64,000 bases of DNA. Origin: CAYLLE01 sp964384485 (GTDB taxonomy: Bacteria > Spirochaetota > Spirochaetia > CAYLLE01). Of this stretch, positions 52,046 through 61,060 are shown in pieces. Within the stretch, counting starts at the first letter, position 1. Every line of letters starts with the position of its first letter. The notes under the pieces are model-generated. The model searched no databases. It worked only from the letters and a program-made list of their open reading frames with translations, and was not told the DNA's origin. The position numbers and the translations under genes were made by a program. The stretch is taken from the NCBI GenBank assembly GCA_964384485.1, contig CAYLLE010000003.1:1-64000 (forward strand), read 5' to 3'.

Positions 52046-53126
52046 GGAATCCCTCATAAACCCAGCCCATAGAACCGTCCGGAGACGATACCCTGTACCA
52101 GTACCCGGTATTTTTTCCCCAGGTTTTTTTCCGCGCAGTTCGATAGGAAAAAGTAAGCCCTGTGTTTCCCCGGATTTTTTCTATAAGCGCCGCGTATTCC
52201 GAGGGACAGGACCACAAAGGGAGGTAGTATAAAATCGATTTACCGGTTCCGGGTGTATAAATTACCGGTTCTCCGTCTCCATTGAATACGGAAGGAGAAT
52301 CCGTGGAGACTACCCGGAAACCGAGAAACTCATCATGATACCGTGCCGAATTCCGGGAGCTGTACCGGCACTTCACTCCCAGCCGGCTCCTGCTGTGCAT
52401 GTACGTCCATGCTCCTCTGACCGAATATTGAGTCTGTTCCGGACCGAGGATGCTCAGCGGATTTTGTACAGGGGAATGCCGATAGAAGGCCGGATGATAC
52501 CGGTCCATCACCCATTCCTGAACATTTCCGTAACAGCCCGAGACATTGAACGGGCTAACGTCGCCGGTGATCTTATCCACCGGAAACACATGATCCCGGT
52601 ATGTAAGGTTCGTTTCCTGTCCCAGGATCCGGCTGTCCCACTTTCTGAATTCTTCTCCCCACGGATAAAGAAAATTCTCTCCCCCCAAGGCTGCATATTC
52701 CCATTCCGCTTCCGTAGGAAGCCGGAAAAATCTCCCCGTTTTCTCAGAGAGCCACCGGCAGTATTCCAGGCAGTCCGCGCGGGTTATATTCACAACCGGC
52801 TTTTTGGAATTGCTGCCATGCAGACGCCAGGTATCGCTGTCGTTAAACTTCTCCGGCTCGGTGGTATATCCGGTTTCGCCGATAAAGGCAGCAAACTGGC
52901 TGTTGGTTATTTCATACCTGGATACAGCAAAGGAGGTTAGTTTGACCCGGTGGGAAAGATAGGACAACCGGGGTATACCGGTAGGTTCTCCCCCGGAACG
53001 GATGTACTGTTCCAGGGCTGTGTCACCCATCATGAAGGCGCCGCCGTCTATGTTGATCATTTCCGGCAGATCCAGCGCGGAAAGGACTGCCGGGAGCAAA
53101 ATCATAAAATACCATATTTTTTTCAT
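52026..53126 (-). CDS. Formylglycine-generating-enzyme-like exported protein with C-terminal SH3-like domain
   Basis: A 366-residue protein with a signal peptide (KIWYFMILLPAVLSA). The SUMF1/FGE fold spans residues 20-275: MINIDGGAFMMGD, VSRYEITNSQFAAFI, RLPTEAEWEYAALGG, GNVQEWVMDRY and FLGFRVV. The paired active-site Cys of true formylglycine generators are not evident, so it is probably a binding or scaffold member. Residues 300-366 (NTGYWYRVSSPDGSMGWVYEGFL) look like an SH3-type domain. It follows the RHS gene by 32 bp and ends the surface-protein cassette. Confidence 0.85.
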   Translation of the reverse strand: MKKIWYFMILLPAVLSALDLPEMINIDGGAFMMGDTALEQYIRSGGEPTGIPRLSYLSHRVKLTSFAVSRYEITNSQFAAFIGETGYTTEPEKFNDSDTWRLHGSNSKKPVVNITRADCLEYCRWLSEKTGRFFRLPTEAEWEYAALGGENFLYPWGEEFRKWDSRILGQETNLTYRDHVFPVDKITGDVSPFNVSGCYGNVQEWVMDRYHPAFYRHSPVQNPLSILGPEQTQYSVRGAWTYMHSRSRLGVKCRYSSRNSARYHDEFLGFRVVSTDSPSVFNGDGEPVIYTPGTGKSILYYLPLWSCPSEYAALIEKIRGNTGLTFSYRTARKKTWGKNTGYWYRVSSPDGSMGWVYEGFLTADKR

Positions 53127-53158
53127 CTTATTCTTCTCCTTATACTGTTTAATTTTCG

Positions 53159-54718
53159 CTACTTTATTTTTTCCGCGGTAAAAATCTCCGCGGCCAAAAG
53201 ATCAGAAGGATCAACCGTCAAGCGGTTTCTTACACTGGTATCAAAAACAACCAGATTTCCGTTTTCGTCAACATCCACGATGTTCACCCAATGGACGTAC
53301 GTATTAGTGGCATCGTTCAGTGCGCAGGTGGTAATTTTGACATGGACATATACTTCCACCGATGTATCTTTATCCAATTCACATATTTTCTTGTATATTT
53401 TATCACCTTTTGTTTCAACCCGTTCCACGGATATTCCGATGTCTTCAGCCGCGGCCGCGATCAGAAGTTTAGCACCTTCTGTCGACAACGCTCCTCCGCC
53501 GCCGCAGTACAGTTTATTCTTTAAAGCCAGATCGTTCAGGCTTTTCGGAGTTTCATCCTCTTCCCCGATGATCGCATTAGCAATATTGGTAATCCCGGTA
53601 AGTTTACACCCCTCCTTTCCGATGGTTGTATCCTCCGTTCCCAGCTTGCAGTCCCGCCACCGTTTATCCTGCTGCCGCATGCCTTCCAGAATGCCCATAA
53701 CAGTAAGGCCAAAAGGATCGGTGAAGTTAACCGGATCGCCGCCGGCGTAAATATACCAGTTGGTTCCGTCCCTGGCGGGATCCGGGGAAAAGAATCTTCC
53801 CGCCCTGGCGGAATAGATCCGGTGTCCCATATCGTAAAGTTCCGACTTCGGCAGATACAGACTGCCGCGGAATCCAGGAACAGGCAAAAAAGATTGATCA
53901 AGATCGCTGCCGGTCTGCCCGAATAAATCATAACAGATTATGTCATTGTGCGATGATTCTGACTCCGATACAGCCCTTACGGTGTTTGTACCGTCGGCAA
54001 CAAGATATCTTGGACCGGTCCCCTTGCGGGAAAGATGAAGCAGAGATCCCGGAGCCGGCAGCGCGGTAAAGCTCTTTTCTCCCTGTTTTCTTCCGTCTGA
54101 CGGCAAGTACCGGTACCGGTACGGGACGGAATTCTCTTCCTTCCCCGTCCCGCCGGGTGTACCTGTCAGTCCCGATATCTCAGTAATGCTTCCCGATACC
54201 GGCAAACCGGACACCGGATCCCGGAACATCCAAAAAGAGCCTTCCGTTTCCGCTTCGCGGTATACTCCTCCCGACAGCCGCCCGAAGGGATCGTAGGAAT
54301 AGGATACGGAGCAGGAACCGGTCTCTACGTTTACTATTTTACCGTCCGGTGAATATTGAAAATACTTGTCTCCGGTGCTTGAGATATTTCCGTTTTCGTA
54401 GGTCACTGGAATATTTCCCGCCTGGATCAACCGGGATTTCTTATCGTACCGGTAGACGATATCTCCAAGGGGTGTGGCTTTCTGAAGACGGTTTCCGTCC
54501 ATGTCGTAGGTGTATTCAACTTTCCAGGCCCGGTTCATCCGCATGTAGTCTCTGGGGAGCATGAATCCCATGGAAACGCATGCATCGCTTATTTCATCAA
54601 CACCCGGAGCATCAGCGGGATAAAAATTCCAATCCGGTTCATGGTACGGAATCAGCCCCCAACTTTCCAATTCTTTTCGGTTGATTTTATCCAGCCATGT
54701 ACTCTCGGGATAAAACAC
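53159..54718 (-). pseudogene. RHS protein, downstream part: end of RHS core and C39/papain-like tip domain
   Basis: This frame is continuous with the large RHS gene upstream, being open in the same frame from 54883 directly after the TAA at 54884-54886. It carries the last YD repeats, then the core boundary YSARAGRFFSPDP...YIYAGGDPVNFTDPFGL (about 302-337). A variable tip of about 180 residues follows. The tip has QQDKRW (Gln350), GKEGC (Cys371), YVHWVN (His476) and VVFD (Asp493), the Gln-Cys-His-Asp order of papain/C39-like peptidases, plus a GTEDTTIGKEGCKLT-type stretch. No plausible start with an SD is seen at 54718, so without readthrough or repair this part is not made. Confidence 0.8.
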
Positions 54719-54883
54719 CTCGGTGATTCTGCCTCCGCTGTACCGGTAGTATGTTACTTCTCCCTGATGGTTTACCGCCGCCCGTTTTCTGCCGCACGGG
54801 TCATACAGATATGCTTCCCCGAAAACAATACCGGATTTTCCCCGGGATTCTTCCGAACAGACAATTCCTTTTAACCGGCTGCC

Positions 54884-57800
54884 TTAATATATCCGTTCAA
54901 CCGAAATACCGTTACCGTATCTCCGGAGGATTTCCCTGCCTGCCTTATCGTACCGGAAAGAAACGGTACCGGTCTCATCTTCCGCCGCAACAAGGTTTCC
55001 CCGCCGATCGTACCGGTATCCGATTTCTCTTCCGGTTCCGGTACTGATCCAGGTCCGGTTTCCTCCGGGACCGTATCCAAATCCGTACTCCATACCCGAA
55101 CCGTTCTCCGTCAGACCCGTAATTCTCCCCGCCTTATCGTACGCCAAAAAATACAGGCCGTCCCGGCTCGCCGCTTCCCGGAGATATCCATCCTGACCGT
55201 ACCGGTATGAATAGAGCACCGTTTCTCCCTGCCGGATACCGGTAAGCCGGTTCATGCAGTCGTAACTGTAGGAGATGGATTTTCCGTCCGGAAAAGATAC
55301 TTCGGCCGGGTTCCCCCGGATATCGTAACGGTATTCAGCTTCATAAGCGGCCGCCTCCTTTATAACCCGGCTTTGCGCGTCATACCGGAATACATATTCC
55401 CGTTCCTCAGGGGTAATGATGCTGATACAGTTGCCTCCGGCATCGTACGTAAAGGTTTGGGCCGGTCCTTCATCGACCGCGAGGCTGACACAGTCGCCGG
55501 CCGGAGAGTACCCGTAGGTGATCCGGCTTCCGCAGCTGTCGGTCCGGGTTACAACGTTTCCTCCGGGACCGTAGGCGTAACGGATCTCCGCGCCCGAGGG
55601 ATCACGCCTTACGGTCATCCTGCGGGCGGCATCGTATTCCCGGGTCCAGGTATTCCCCTCCGGGTCGGTCTCTGAAGCGGGATTACCATTTTTATCATAT
55701 CCATAACTCCAGTCGTTTCCTTCTTCATCCCGGTACCCGGTGAGTCTCCGGGCACCGTCATAGGTGAAAGATACACTGCTTCCATCTGCTTTGCTGATCT
55801 TTTCCAGATGCCCTTCCGCTGTGTAGGTGTATTTTACCGTACCGAGTACCCGGTCATGCCGTTCGGTCAGTCTTCCTAATAAGTCATACCGGTACGATAT
55901 TTCGTTCTTCCCTTCCGTGGTGATCCCGGTAATATCACCTGCCGGGTTGTACCGGTACTGCCGGGTGCTTCCGTCTGGATGAAGGACTTCGGTGATTCGG
56001 GGTCCGTCCCTCCGGTACTCACGGCGGAACCCCTCCTGGTCGGTCCGGGACACCAGCCTGCCCATCCCATCGTATCCGAATCTGACCGTCCCGCCGTCCG
56101 GATAAACCCGTTTTACGCACTTGCCGTGATCTCCGTAGTATGACCGGGTAATTCCGCCGAGGGGATTTTCGTACCGTATACAGTTCCCCGATCTATATTC
56201 CCAGACGGAGACACCTCCCCGGGAATTCTCTTTCCGAATTAGACGGCCCGACTTATCATACCCGTATCCGGTAATACCTCCGCCCGGATCGGTAACCTCG
56301 GTGACCCTGCCGCAGCCGTCATACCGGAACCTTCTGATCCCGCCTGCGGAAAGCAGCCTTTCTTCGGTACAGTTCCCCCGGCAGTCGTACTCGAATTCGG
56401 TAACACACCCGTTTTCCGTTTTCCGGATAATCCTGCCGCAGCCGTTGTACTGAAGCTCCAGACTAATGCCCGAACCTTCCGCCCGTACCTGATTGTGCCG
56501 CGTGTCGTATCCGAATGTCACGGTTGATCCGTTTTTTCCGGTATACGAAATCATGTCGCCTCTTAGGCTGTAACTCCATTTTTCCGTTCCTCCGGCAGGA
56601 TCAACAGCGCCGGTTAGTCTGCCCAGAGAATCATACACGTAGGTGTATCTGCCGCCGTACGGATTTACATATCCGGTACAGTGCCCGTAATCATCATAGA
56701 AGAACGCTTCCCGGCCTCCGCTGTCATAAAGAATCTTTTCCAATTGTCCATCAGGGCCGTACCGGTATTCAGTCAACCGGTTTTCTTCATCGGTGATTGT
56801 CTTTATGTTCCCGTTTCGGTCACGGGAAACCGTTAAACGGCCCCGCCACGAATTAACTTCTTCCGGAAACGCTGTAGCGCCGTAATCGAAATACACAGTC
56901 CGGCCTTGTAAGTCGGTTGCCCGGATCATCCTCCCTTCCGTGTCAAATTCTCTTTCAAGGATTTCACCGGACGGCAGATAAACCGCGGTACGGTTATTCC
57001 GGGAATCATATGTAAACGCGGTGACATTGCCGCAGCCGTCCCGCAGCCGGATTAAATTACCCCGGCTGTCGTATTCCCGGGCAGCTTCCGTGCCGTCATC
57101 GTACCGTCTGCGAATTTCCCGGCCCCGGTTATCGAAATAGTACCGGATCCGGTTACCGCATTTATCGGTAAAACAGGCCGATCCGTCCGCTTCGGAATAC
57201 TCGTACGTTTCGCGGTACCCTTCCTCGTCGGTGACCCTCCGGACGCGCCGGGGTTCATGGGCGGTGTATTCATAGGTGATGGAAGAACCGTCTTCCCGGG
57301 AGATTTGTGTTAGATAGGGTCCGGTATAGGAAAATAATACGGTCACTCCCCCAGGATCAGTTACCGAGGTGAGTCGATGTTCCGGATCGTAACCATATAT
57401 GTAAGCCCTGCCTCCCGGTCCGGAAACTTCTGTTATAAGTCCGAATTTATTCTTTTTTATCCGGCACCGGTTTCCGAAGGGGTCGGTTATTTCTTCCAGT
57501 TCTCCCGAAGCACCGTATGTATAGAGGTACGCTTTACCGGTGCTTTTTCTGTCGGCCGTCAGTCTTCCGAATTTGTCAAAATATTCCCGCGCAGTCTGTT
57601 TTTTTTTCAGGGTGATGGTCCCGTCTTCCAAAATTATTCCGGTTTCAGCACCGCTCTGACTCCGCAGAACTGTTTCTCCGGGGAGGAATCTGGCAATCCC
57701 CTCGCCTTTCGGCTCTGCGGATAAATCTACATCTCCTAAATAGTAGATAACCGGAGTTCCGGCAGCGTCAATATAGGTTATGGTCCCGGTACCGGTCCAT

Positions 57801-59041
57801 GAGAGTGACGGGTCAGAACCGGAAGGAAGGGTATACCGGTTGAGCTGCCCGATATAGCGGGAGTAGTTCTCCTCCTGGGTAAACCGGCTGATGGATTCGT
57901 CAGTTTCACTTCTCAAGTCATCTATTACAGCGAGACGGCAGGTTGACCCGGATAGCAAATCCCTGTTCTCCCCCGCCGCTGTAAGCCGCCGAAAGATTTC
58001 GGATTTATACAATCCGAACACCTCAATCTCACTCAGGAGCCGCTCGTTCACCGGCGGCCGGGTTTCGGCAGCTATTATCGTCTCAAGCGCTTCTATTGTT
58101 TCTTCTATCTGTTCCAACCGGTCGCGGTAAAACGAGATAATATCATCAATGACGGTAAAACCGCGGGAATACATACCGAAGGCATCGTCTTTCTTCCGAT
58201 CAAGTTCTTCCGACAGTAATTCAGAAAGCTCCTTCTTTTGCCCGCTTCCCGGATCATGGCCGAAAATGATGCGGCGGTCTCCACCGAATGCCCAGGACTC
58301 GCCAAACGAAATTCCAGTCCGGATAAAGCTGCCGTAACTCCGCAGTACAGGTATTCCCCGTCCCTCCGTTACGTCTTCCTGACTGAACCAGAGCTCACCG
58401 GTTGAAACACGCACCGGATCACCGGTCAGGGGAGAGTTATACCCGTCACCCCTTTCCTCTGCATGTTCTATGGAATCAAGAAGAAGCTCATCCATTTCCC
58501 TGCACTGATCGAGGAAATCTTCGTACAGATCAACACTTTCCTTCTCCGCTGTCTTCATTTTTTCGTCAAGCTCTTCCGGATCCGGGAATCCCGCTTCACC
58601 GGGATCATCTTCAAGGAAAAGGGAGATTTCGGACGGAGGTGTACCTTCGGAAATAAATACCGTTTCCCATTCTGCCGGATAACTTTTTACAACCGGAGGA
58701 TTATATTCAACCCATTCAACGATCTCCTCGTATTCGGCATAGTACCCCCAGGTAATATGAAATATTCCGCCTTCTGTATACCAGAAGTATTCGTATCCCT
58801 CCTGTTCAAGGTTCAGTAAGTATTCATCACTGAATCCGCCGGGGTCGCTTGTTGTATCCTTTCCCGCCGTGACCCAGCCTTCTTTTATCACCGTTGTAAC
58901 CCATTCACCTTCTATCACCTCTTCATATGCTTCCTTAATCAGTATTTCGATGGGATATCCGCCGTCCCCCGCTCCCGCGGTCAGCGGATTGAACAAAAAA
59001 TAGGAAAGTATTCCGCAGATAAACAAGTAATAAAACCGCAT
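54884..59041 (-). CDS. RHS/YD-repeat protein, upstream part ending at in-frame stop
   Basis: A 1385-residue protein with a signal peptide (LFICGILSYFLFNPLTAGAG). Residues 30-210 are acidic and unrecognised. A DUF6531-like entry domain (about 200-265) reads SPLTGDPVRVSTGELWFSQED. From about 470 to the end are dozens of YD repeats such as YRYDLLGRLTERHD and YGYDKNGNPASETDPEG, which wrap into a beta-cocoon around a C-terminal cargo. The chain stops at TAA 54886-54884 in the middle of a repeat, and the same frame continues for 574 more codons. The intact ancestor would be 1960 residues. It sits 9 bp after the clostripain-like gene in a four-gene cassette. Confidence 0.9.
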   Translation of the reverse strand: MRFYYLFICGILSYFLFNPLTAGAGDGGYPIEILIKEAYEEVIEGEWVTTVIKEGWVTAGKDTTSDPGGFSDEYLLNLEQEGYEYFWYTEGGIFHITWGYYAEYEEIVEWVEYNPPVVKSYPAEWETVFISEGTPPSEISLFLEDDPGEAGFPDPEELDEKMKTAEKESVDLYEDFLDQCREMDELLLDSIEHAEERGDGYNSPLTGDPVRVSTGELWFSQEDVTEGRGIPVLRSYGSFIRTGISFGESWAFGGDRRIIFGHDPGSGQKKELSELLSEELDRKKDDAFGMYSRGFTVIDDIISFYRDRLEQIEETIEALETIIAAETRPPVNERLLSEIEVFGLYKSEIFRRLTAAGENRDLLSGSTCRLAVIDDLRSETDESISRFTQEENYSRYIGQLNRYTLPSGSDPSLSWTGTGTITYIDAAGTPVIYYLGDVDLSAEPKGEGIARFLPGETVLRSQSGAETGIILEDGTITLKKKQTAREYFDKFGRLTADRKSTGKAYLYTYGASGELEEITDPFGNRCRIKKNKFGLITEVSGPGGRAYIYGYDPEHRLTSVTDPGGVTVLFSYTGPYLTQISREDGSSITYEYTAHEPRRVRRVTDEEGYRETYEYSEADGSACFTDKCGNRIRYYFDNRGREIRRRYDDGTEAAREYDSRGNLIRLRDGCGNVTAFTYDSRNNRTAVYLPSGEILEREFDTEGRMIRATDLQGRTVYFDYGATAFPEEVNSWRGRLTVSRDRNGNIKTITDEENRLTEYRYGPDGQLEKILYDSGGREAFFYDDYGHCTGYVNPYGGRYTYVYDSLGRLTGAVDPAGGTEKWSYSLRGDMISYTGKNGSTVTFGYDTRHNQVRAEGSGISLELQYNGCGRIIRKTENGCVTEFEYDCRGNCTEERLLSAGGIRRFRYDGCGRVTEVTDPGGGITGYGYDKSGRLIRKENSRGGVSVWEYRSGNCIRYENPLGGITRSYYGDHGKCVKRVYPDGGTVRFGYDGMGRLVSRTDQEGFRREYRRDGPRITEVLHPDGSTRQYRYNPAGDITGITTEGKNEISYRYDLLGRLTERHDRVLGTVKYTYTAEGHLEKISKADGSSVSFTYDGARRLTGYRDEEGNDWSYGYDKNGNPASETDPEGNTWTREYDAARRMTVRRDPSGAEIRYAYGPGGNVVTRTDSCGSRITYGYSPAGDCVSLAVDEGPAQTFTYDAGGNCISIITPEEREYVFRYDAQSRVIKEAAAYEAEYRYDIRGNPAEVSFPDGKSISYSYDCMNRLTGIRQGETVLYSYRYGQDGYLREAASRDGLYFLAYDKAGRITGLTENGSGMEYGFGYGPGGNRTWISTGTGREIGYRYDRRGNLVAAEDETGTVSFRYDKAGREILRRYGNGISVERIY

Positions 59042-59050
59042 AAATCCTCC

Positions 59051-60382
59051 TTATTCATACCAGATACGGTACAGAAAACCGGGTCCCTCGGGATAACAGG
59101 GAACCCATTCTGAATCACTCACAAAAGCCATCGGAATCTCCACGGGAAAGTTTCTGAAGTACTCCGGATAATGCCGGGCGGGAAATCCTGAAGGATCAAG
59201 GGGTACAAGGTGTACCGAAAGCAAGCCAAGGGGACCAGGCATCTCATGATGGGCGCCGCCGAAAAGGAGAGCCCTGTCCAATACCCGGAGGAGTTCATCC
59301 GTTTTTGGTTTGATTTCGGGGAATTCCTCGGCCAAAAGGGAGCATAGATGCTTGATGTCAAGATTCAGATCCCCGGGGATTTCATAAAATCCCGCGGTTC
59401 GCCGGAACAGTACCGTCCGGATCCGGTCTCGGGCGTCCGGCTCGGCGCAGATGCTGTAGAGGAGACCGGCAAGCTCATTAAACCGGACTGCCAGCTCATC
59501 AATCACAGCTAAATCAAAAACACCGTACGCGAATCCCGGATAGGAGCCGTACCGTTCCAGGCATACTTCACCGGCAAGAACTCCCGCCGATTCGGCACTG
59601 ATCTCTCCGGAACCGCTTAATCTGGAAAAATATTCACCGTAGGGAATACCTTCTTCGGGCATTCGGCCTTCCGGGCCGGCCATTACCCGGGAGATATTCC
59701 GGAGCTCGTAAGCGGTTTCGATCATGCCGGCATAACTCGCGTCGAAGACAATCAGGTCCGGACCGATTCCCGCCAAGGCCCGGGATATTTCCGGAATATC
59801 AAGCCCGTCTCCCCGGGCGGCAACATCGGGACAGTAGGTTTTTTCTCCCCCGGTTACTCCCGCCGGTCTTATTCCCGATCCGTGACCCCAGAGAATCAGT
59901 CCGTATTCTTCGGCGGGAAATGTTTCCCGGCCGTACCGCAGAAACTCCCGGAGTACAATAGAGGATCCAAGATTCAGTTCCGTGCCGGGGGGACAGAAGG
60001 GGGCATTCCGGACCGTTTCGAGTCCGTCCGGTGTTTTCAGAAGAAGTTCCGTCGATCCCGGAAACCTTCTGTCCGATAGAATGAGTATGGTAATTTGTTC
60101 CGGCTGAATTGCCGCGTTTTCTATTTCGTCCAAATCCGCGGCAGCCTGGTCTTCCAAATTGTTATCGCCGCTCATGTAGATAAGGATGGTCATTTCGGGT
60201 ATCTCTTCCGGCTCTTCTTCGGGCGGAGGTTCTTCATCGGGTTCTTCCGGCTCCGGTTCCGCCGGATCTTCCGGAAGCGGCTCAGTATCAGCGGGCAGTT
60301 CTGTCCGGTCCAAAATCCTGACGCCGCAGGAAATACATACTGCCGCGATAAGGATGACCGCAATAAGGGCGAGTTTATTCAT
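59051..60382 (-). CDS. Clostripain-like (C11) lipoprotein with Ser at catalytic Cys position
   Basis: A 443-residue exported lipoprotein: the signal ends AAVCISC, with Cys16 or Cys19 as lipid site. A Pro/Glu spacer (34-62) follows. The C11 fold begins TILIYMSGDNNLE and continues to His167 in LILWGHGSG. The family motif DAC...E is DASYAGMIETAYEL here, so Ser216 replaces the nucleophilic Cys. The C-terminal region (GLLSVHLVPLDPSGFPARHYPEYFRNF) matches the family ending. It is probably an inactive peptidase used as a binding module, or one with altered chemistry. It overlaps the upstream small lipoprotein by 8 bp and precedes the RHS gene by 9 bp. Confidence 0.85.
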   Translation of the reverse strand: MNKLALIAVILIAAVCISCGVRILDRTELPADTEPLPEDPAEPEPEEPDEEPPPEEEPEEIPEMTILIYMSGDNNLEDQAAADLDEIENAAIQPEQITILILSDRRFPGSTELLLKTPDGLETVRNAPFCPPGTELNLGSSIVLREFLRYGRETFPAEEYGLILWGHGSGIRPAGVTGGEKTYCPDVAARGDGLDIPEISRALAGIGPDLIVFDASYAGMIETAYELRNISRVMAGPEGRMPEEGIPYGEYFSRLSGSGEISAESAGVLAGEVCLERYGSYPGFAYGVFDLAVIDELAVRFNELAGLLYSICAEPDARDRIRTVLFRRTAGFYEIPGDLNLDIKHLCSLLAEEFPEIKPKTDELLRVLDRALLFGGAHHEMPGPLGLLSVHLVPLDPSGFPARHYPEYFRNFPVEIPMAFVSDSEWVPCYPEGPGFLYRIWYE

Positions 60383-60824
60383 GGACCGGCTCCCGCAGGG
60401 TGATCATTCCGGGGTATATACACAATCCGAAAATATCGTCCCAGGTATCTTCTCCAAAACAGATCCGGGAAATTCTAAATTGATCGACCGTGGTTTCTGA
60501 GAGTATTTCACCGGTATATTCCAACGGAATAATTCCGGTAAACTCACTCTCCGGCGGTATCGACCCGCTGTAGCTGAACTTTCTAGACAGATGTAAATCC
60601 GGTACATGTTCTTCTTTGCCGGGATACAGATAAAAGGAACCGGAAAAACCGGTAATGGTACGGGAATCCCGATTGCGGATTGTATAGGAAATGAACGCCT
60701 GATCCGTTTCAATCAATGATGCCTTTGAAAATACCAGAGGGGGGTTCGGGACATAACCGCACCCGGAGAACATCACAGAGAGCAGTCCGCAGAAAAGACT
60801 CAAAACGGCTTTCTTCCGGAACAT
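60375..60824 (-). CDS. Small hypothetical lipoprotein
   Basis: A 149-residue lipoprotein with signal MFRKKAVLSLFCGLLSVMFSGC (lipobox FSGC). The mature part is beta-rich (FISYTIRNRDSRTITGFSGSFYLY) and resembles a small immunoglobulin-like domain; no family is recognised. An AAGGAGG SD lies about 7 nt before the ATG and is directly preceded by a strong hairpin. It is the first gene of the lipoprotein-clostripain-RHS-FGE cassette. Confidence 0.8.
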   Translation of the reverse strand: MFRKKAVLSLFCGLLSVMFSGCGYVPNPPLVFSKASLIETDQAFISYTIRNRDSRTITGFSGSFYLYPGKEEHVPDLHLSRKFSYSGSIPPESEFTGIIPLEYTGEILSETTVDQFRISRICFGEDTWDDIFGLCIYPGMITLREPVHE

Positions 60825-60839
60825 AAAACGGCCTCCTTT

Positions 60840-60874
60840 CCGCGAACCTGTTCGGGGGAAAGAACAGGCCGCGG
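60840..60874 (-). promoter_or_regulatory. Leader hairpin abutting ribosome binding site of surface cassette
   Basis: CCGCG (60840-60844) pairs with CGCGG (60870-60874), and CCTGTTC (60847-60853) pairs with GAACAGG (60862-60868): 12 bp in all with an 8-nt loop and a small internal loop. On the minus strand the hairpin ends immediately before the SD AAGGAGG of the first cassette gene. It could therefore protect the mRNA end or gate translation of the operon. Confidence 0.55.
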
Positions 60875-60966
60875 CAAAAATGTTTTCTTCACTTTTATTT
60901 ACCGTTTCGGGATGGAGAAAAATTCAAAATTGATTAAAAAAGTTTTTTGATTATTGCGGAATTAGA

Positions 60967-61056
60967 CAGTAAATCCCGGTCAAGCCCTTATGTGATATAG
61001 AAGCTGGCATGCCTATACATAACACGGAAAAATAAATCGGATTGACCGGAAATTGC
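60967..61056 (+). repeat. Palindromic element, diverged A module
   Basis: CAGTAAATCCCGGTCAA at the left (60967-60983) and ATTGACCGGAAATTGC at the right (61041-61056) form the same inverted ends as module A over 90 bp. The middle is diverged from copies 1 and 2. The flanks GGAATTAGA and GGAATTAAG match at 7 of 9 positions, a decayed duplication. It lies between the cassette and the first TetR gene. Confidence 0.75.
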
Positions 61057-61060
61057 GGAA

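Noticed and set aside
54718..54718. GTG at 54718 as the start of an independent orphan RHS-tip gene
   Set aside because: No SD is visible, the frame is open and RHS-like for 55 codons upstream, and the sequence joins the large gene in frame at a single stop.
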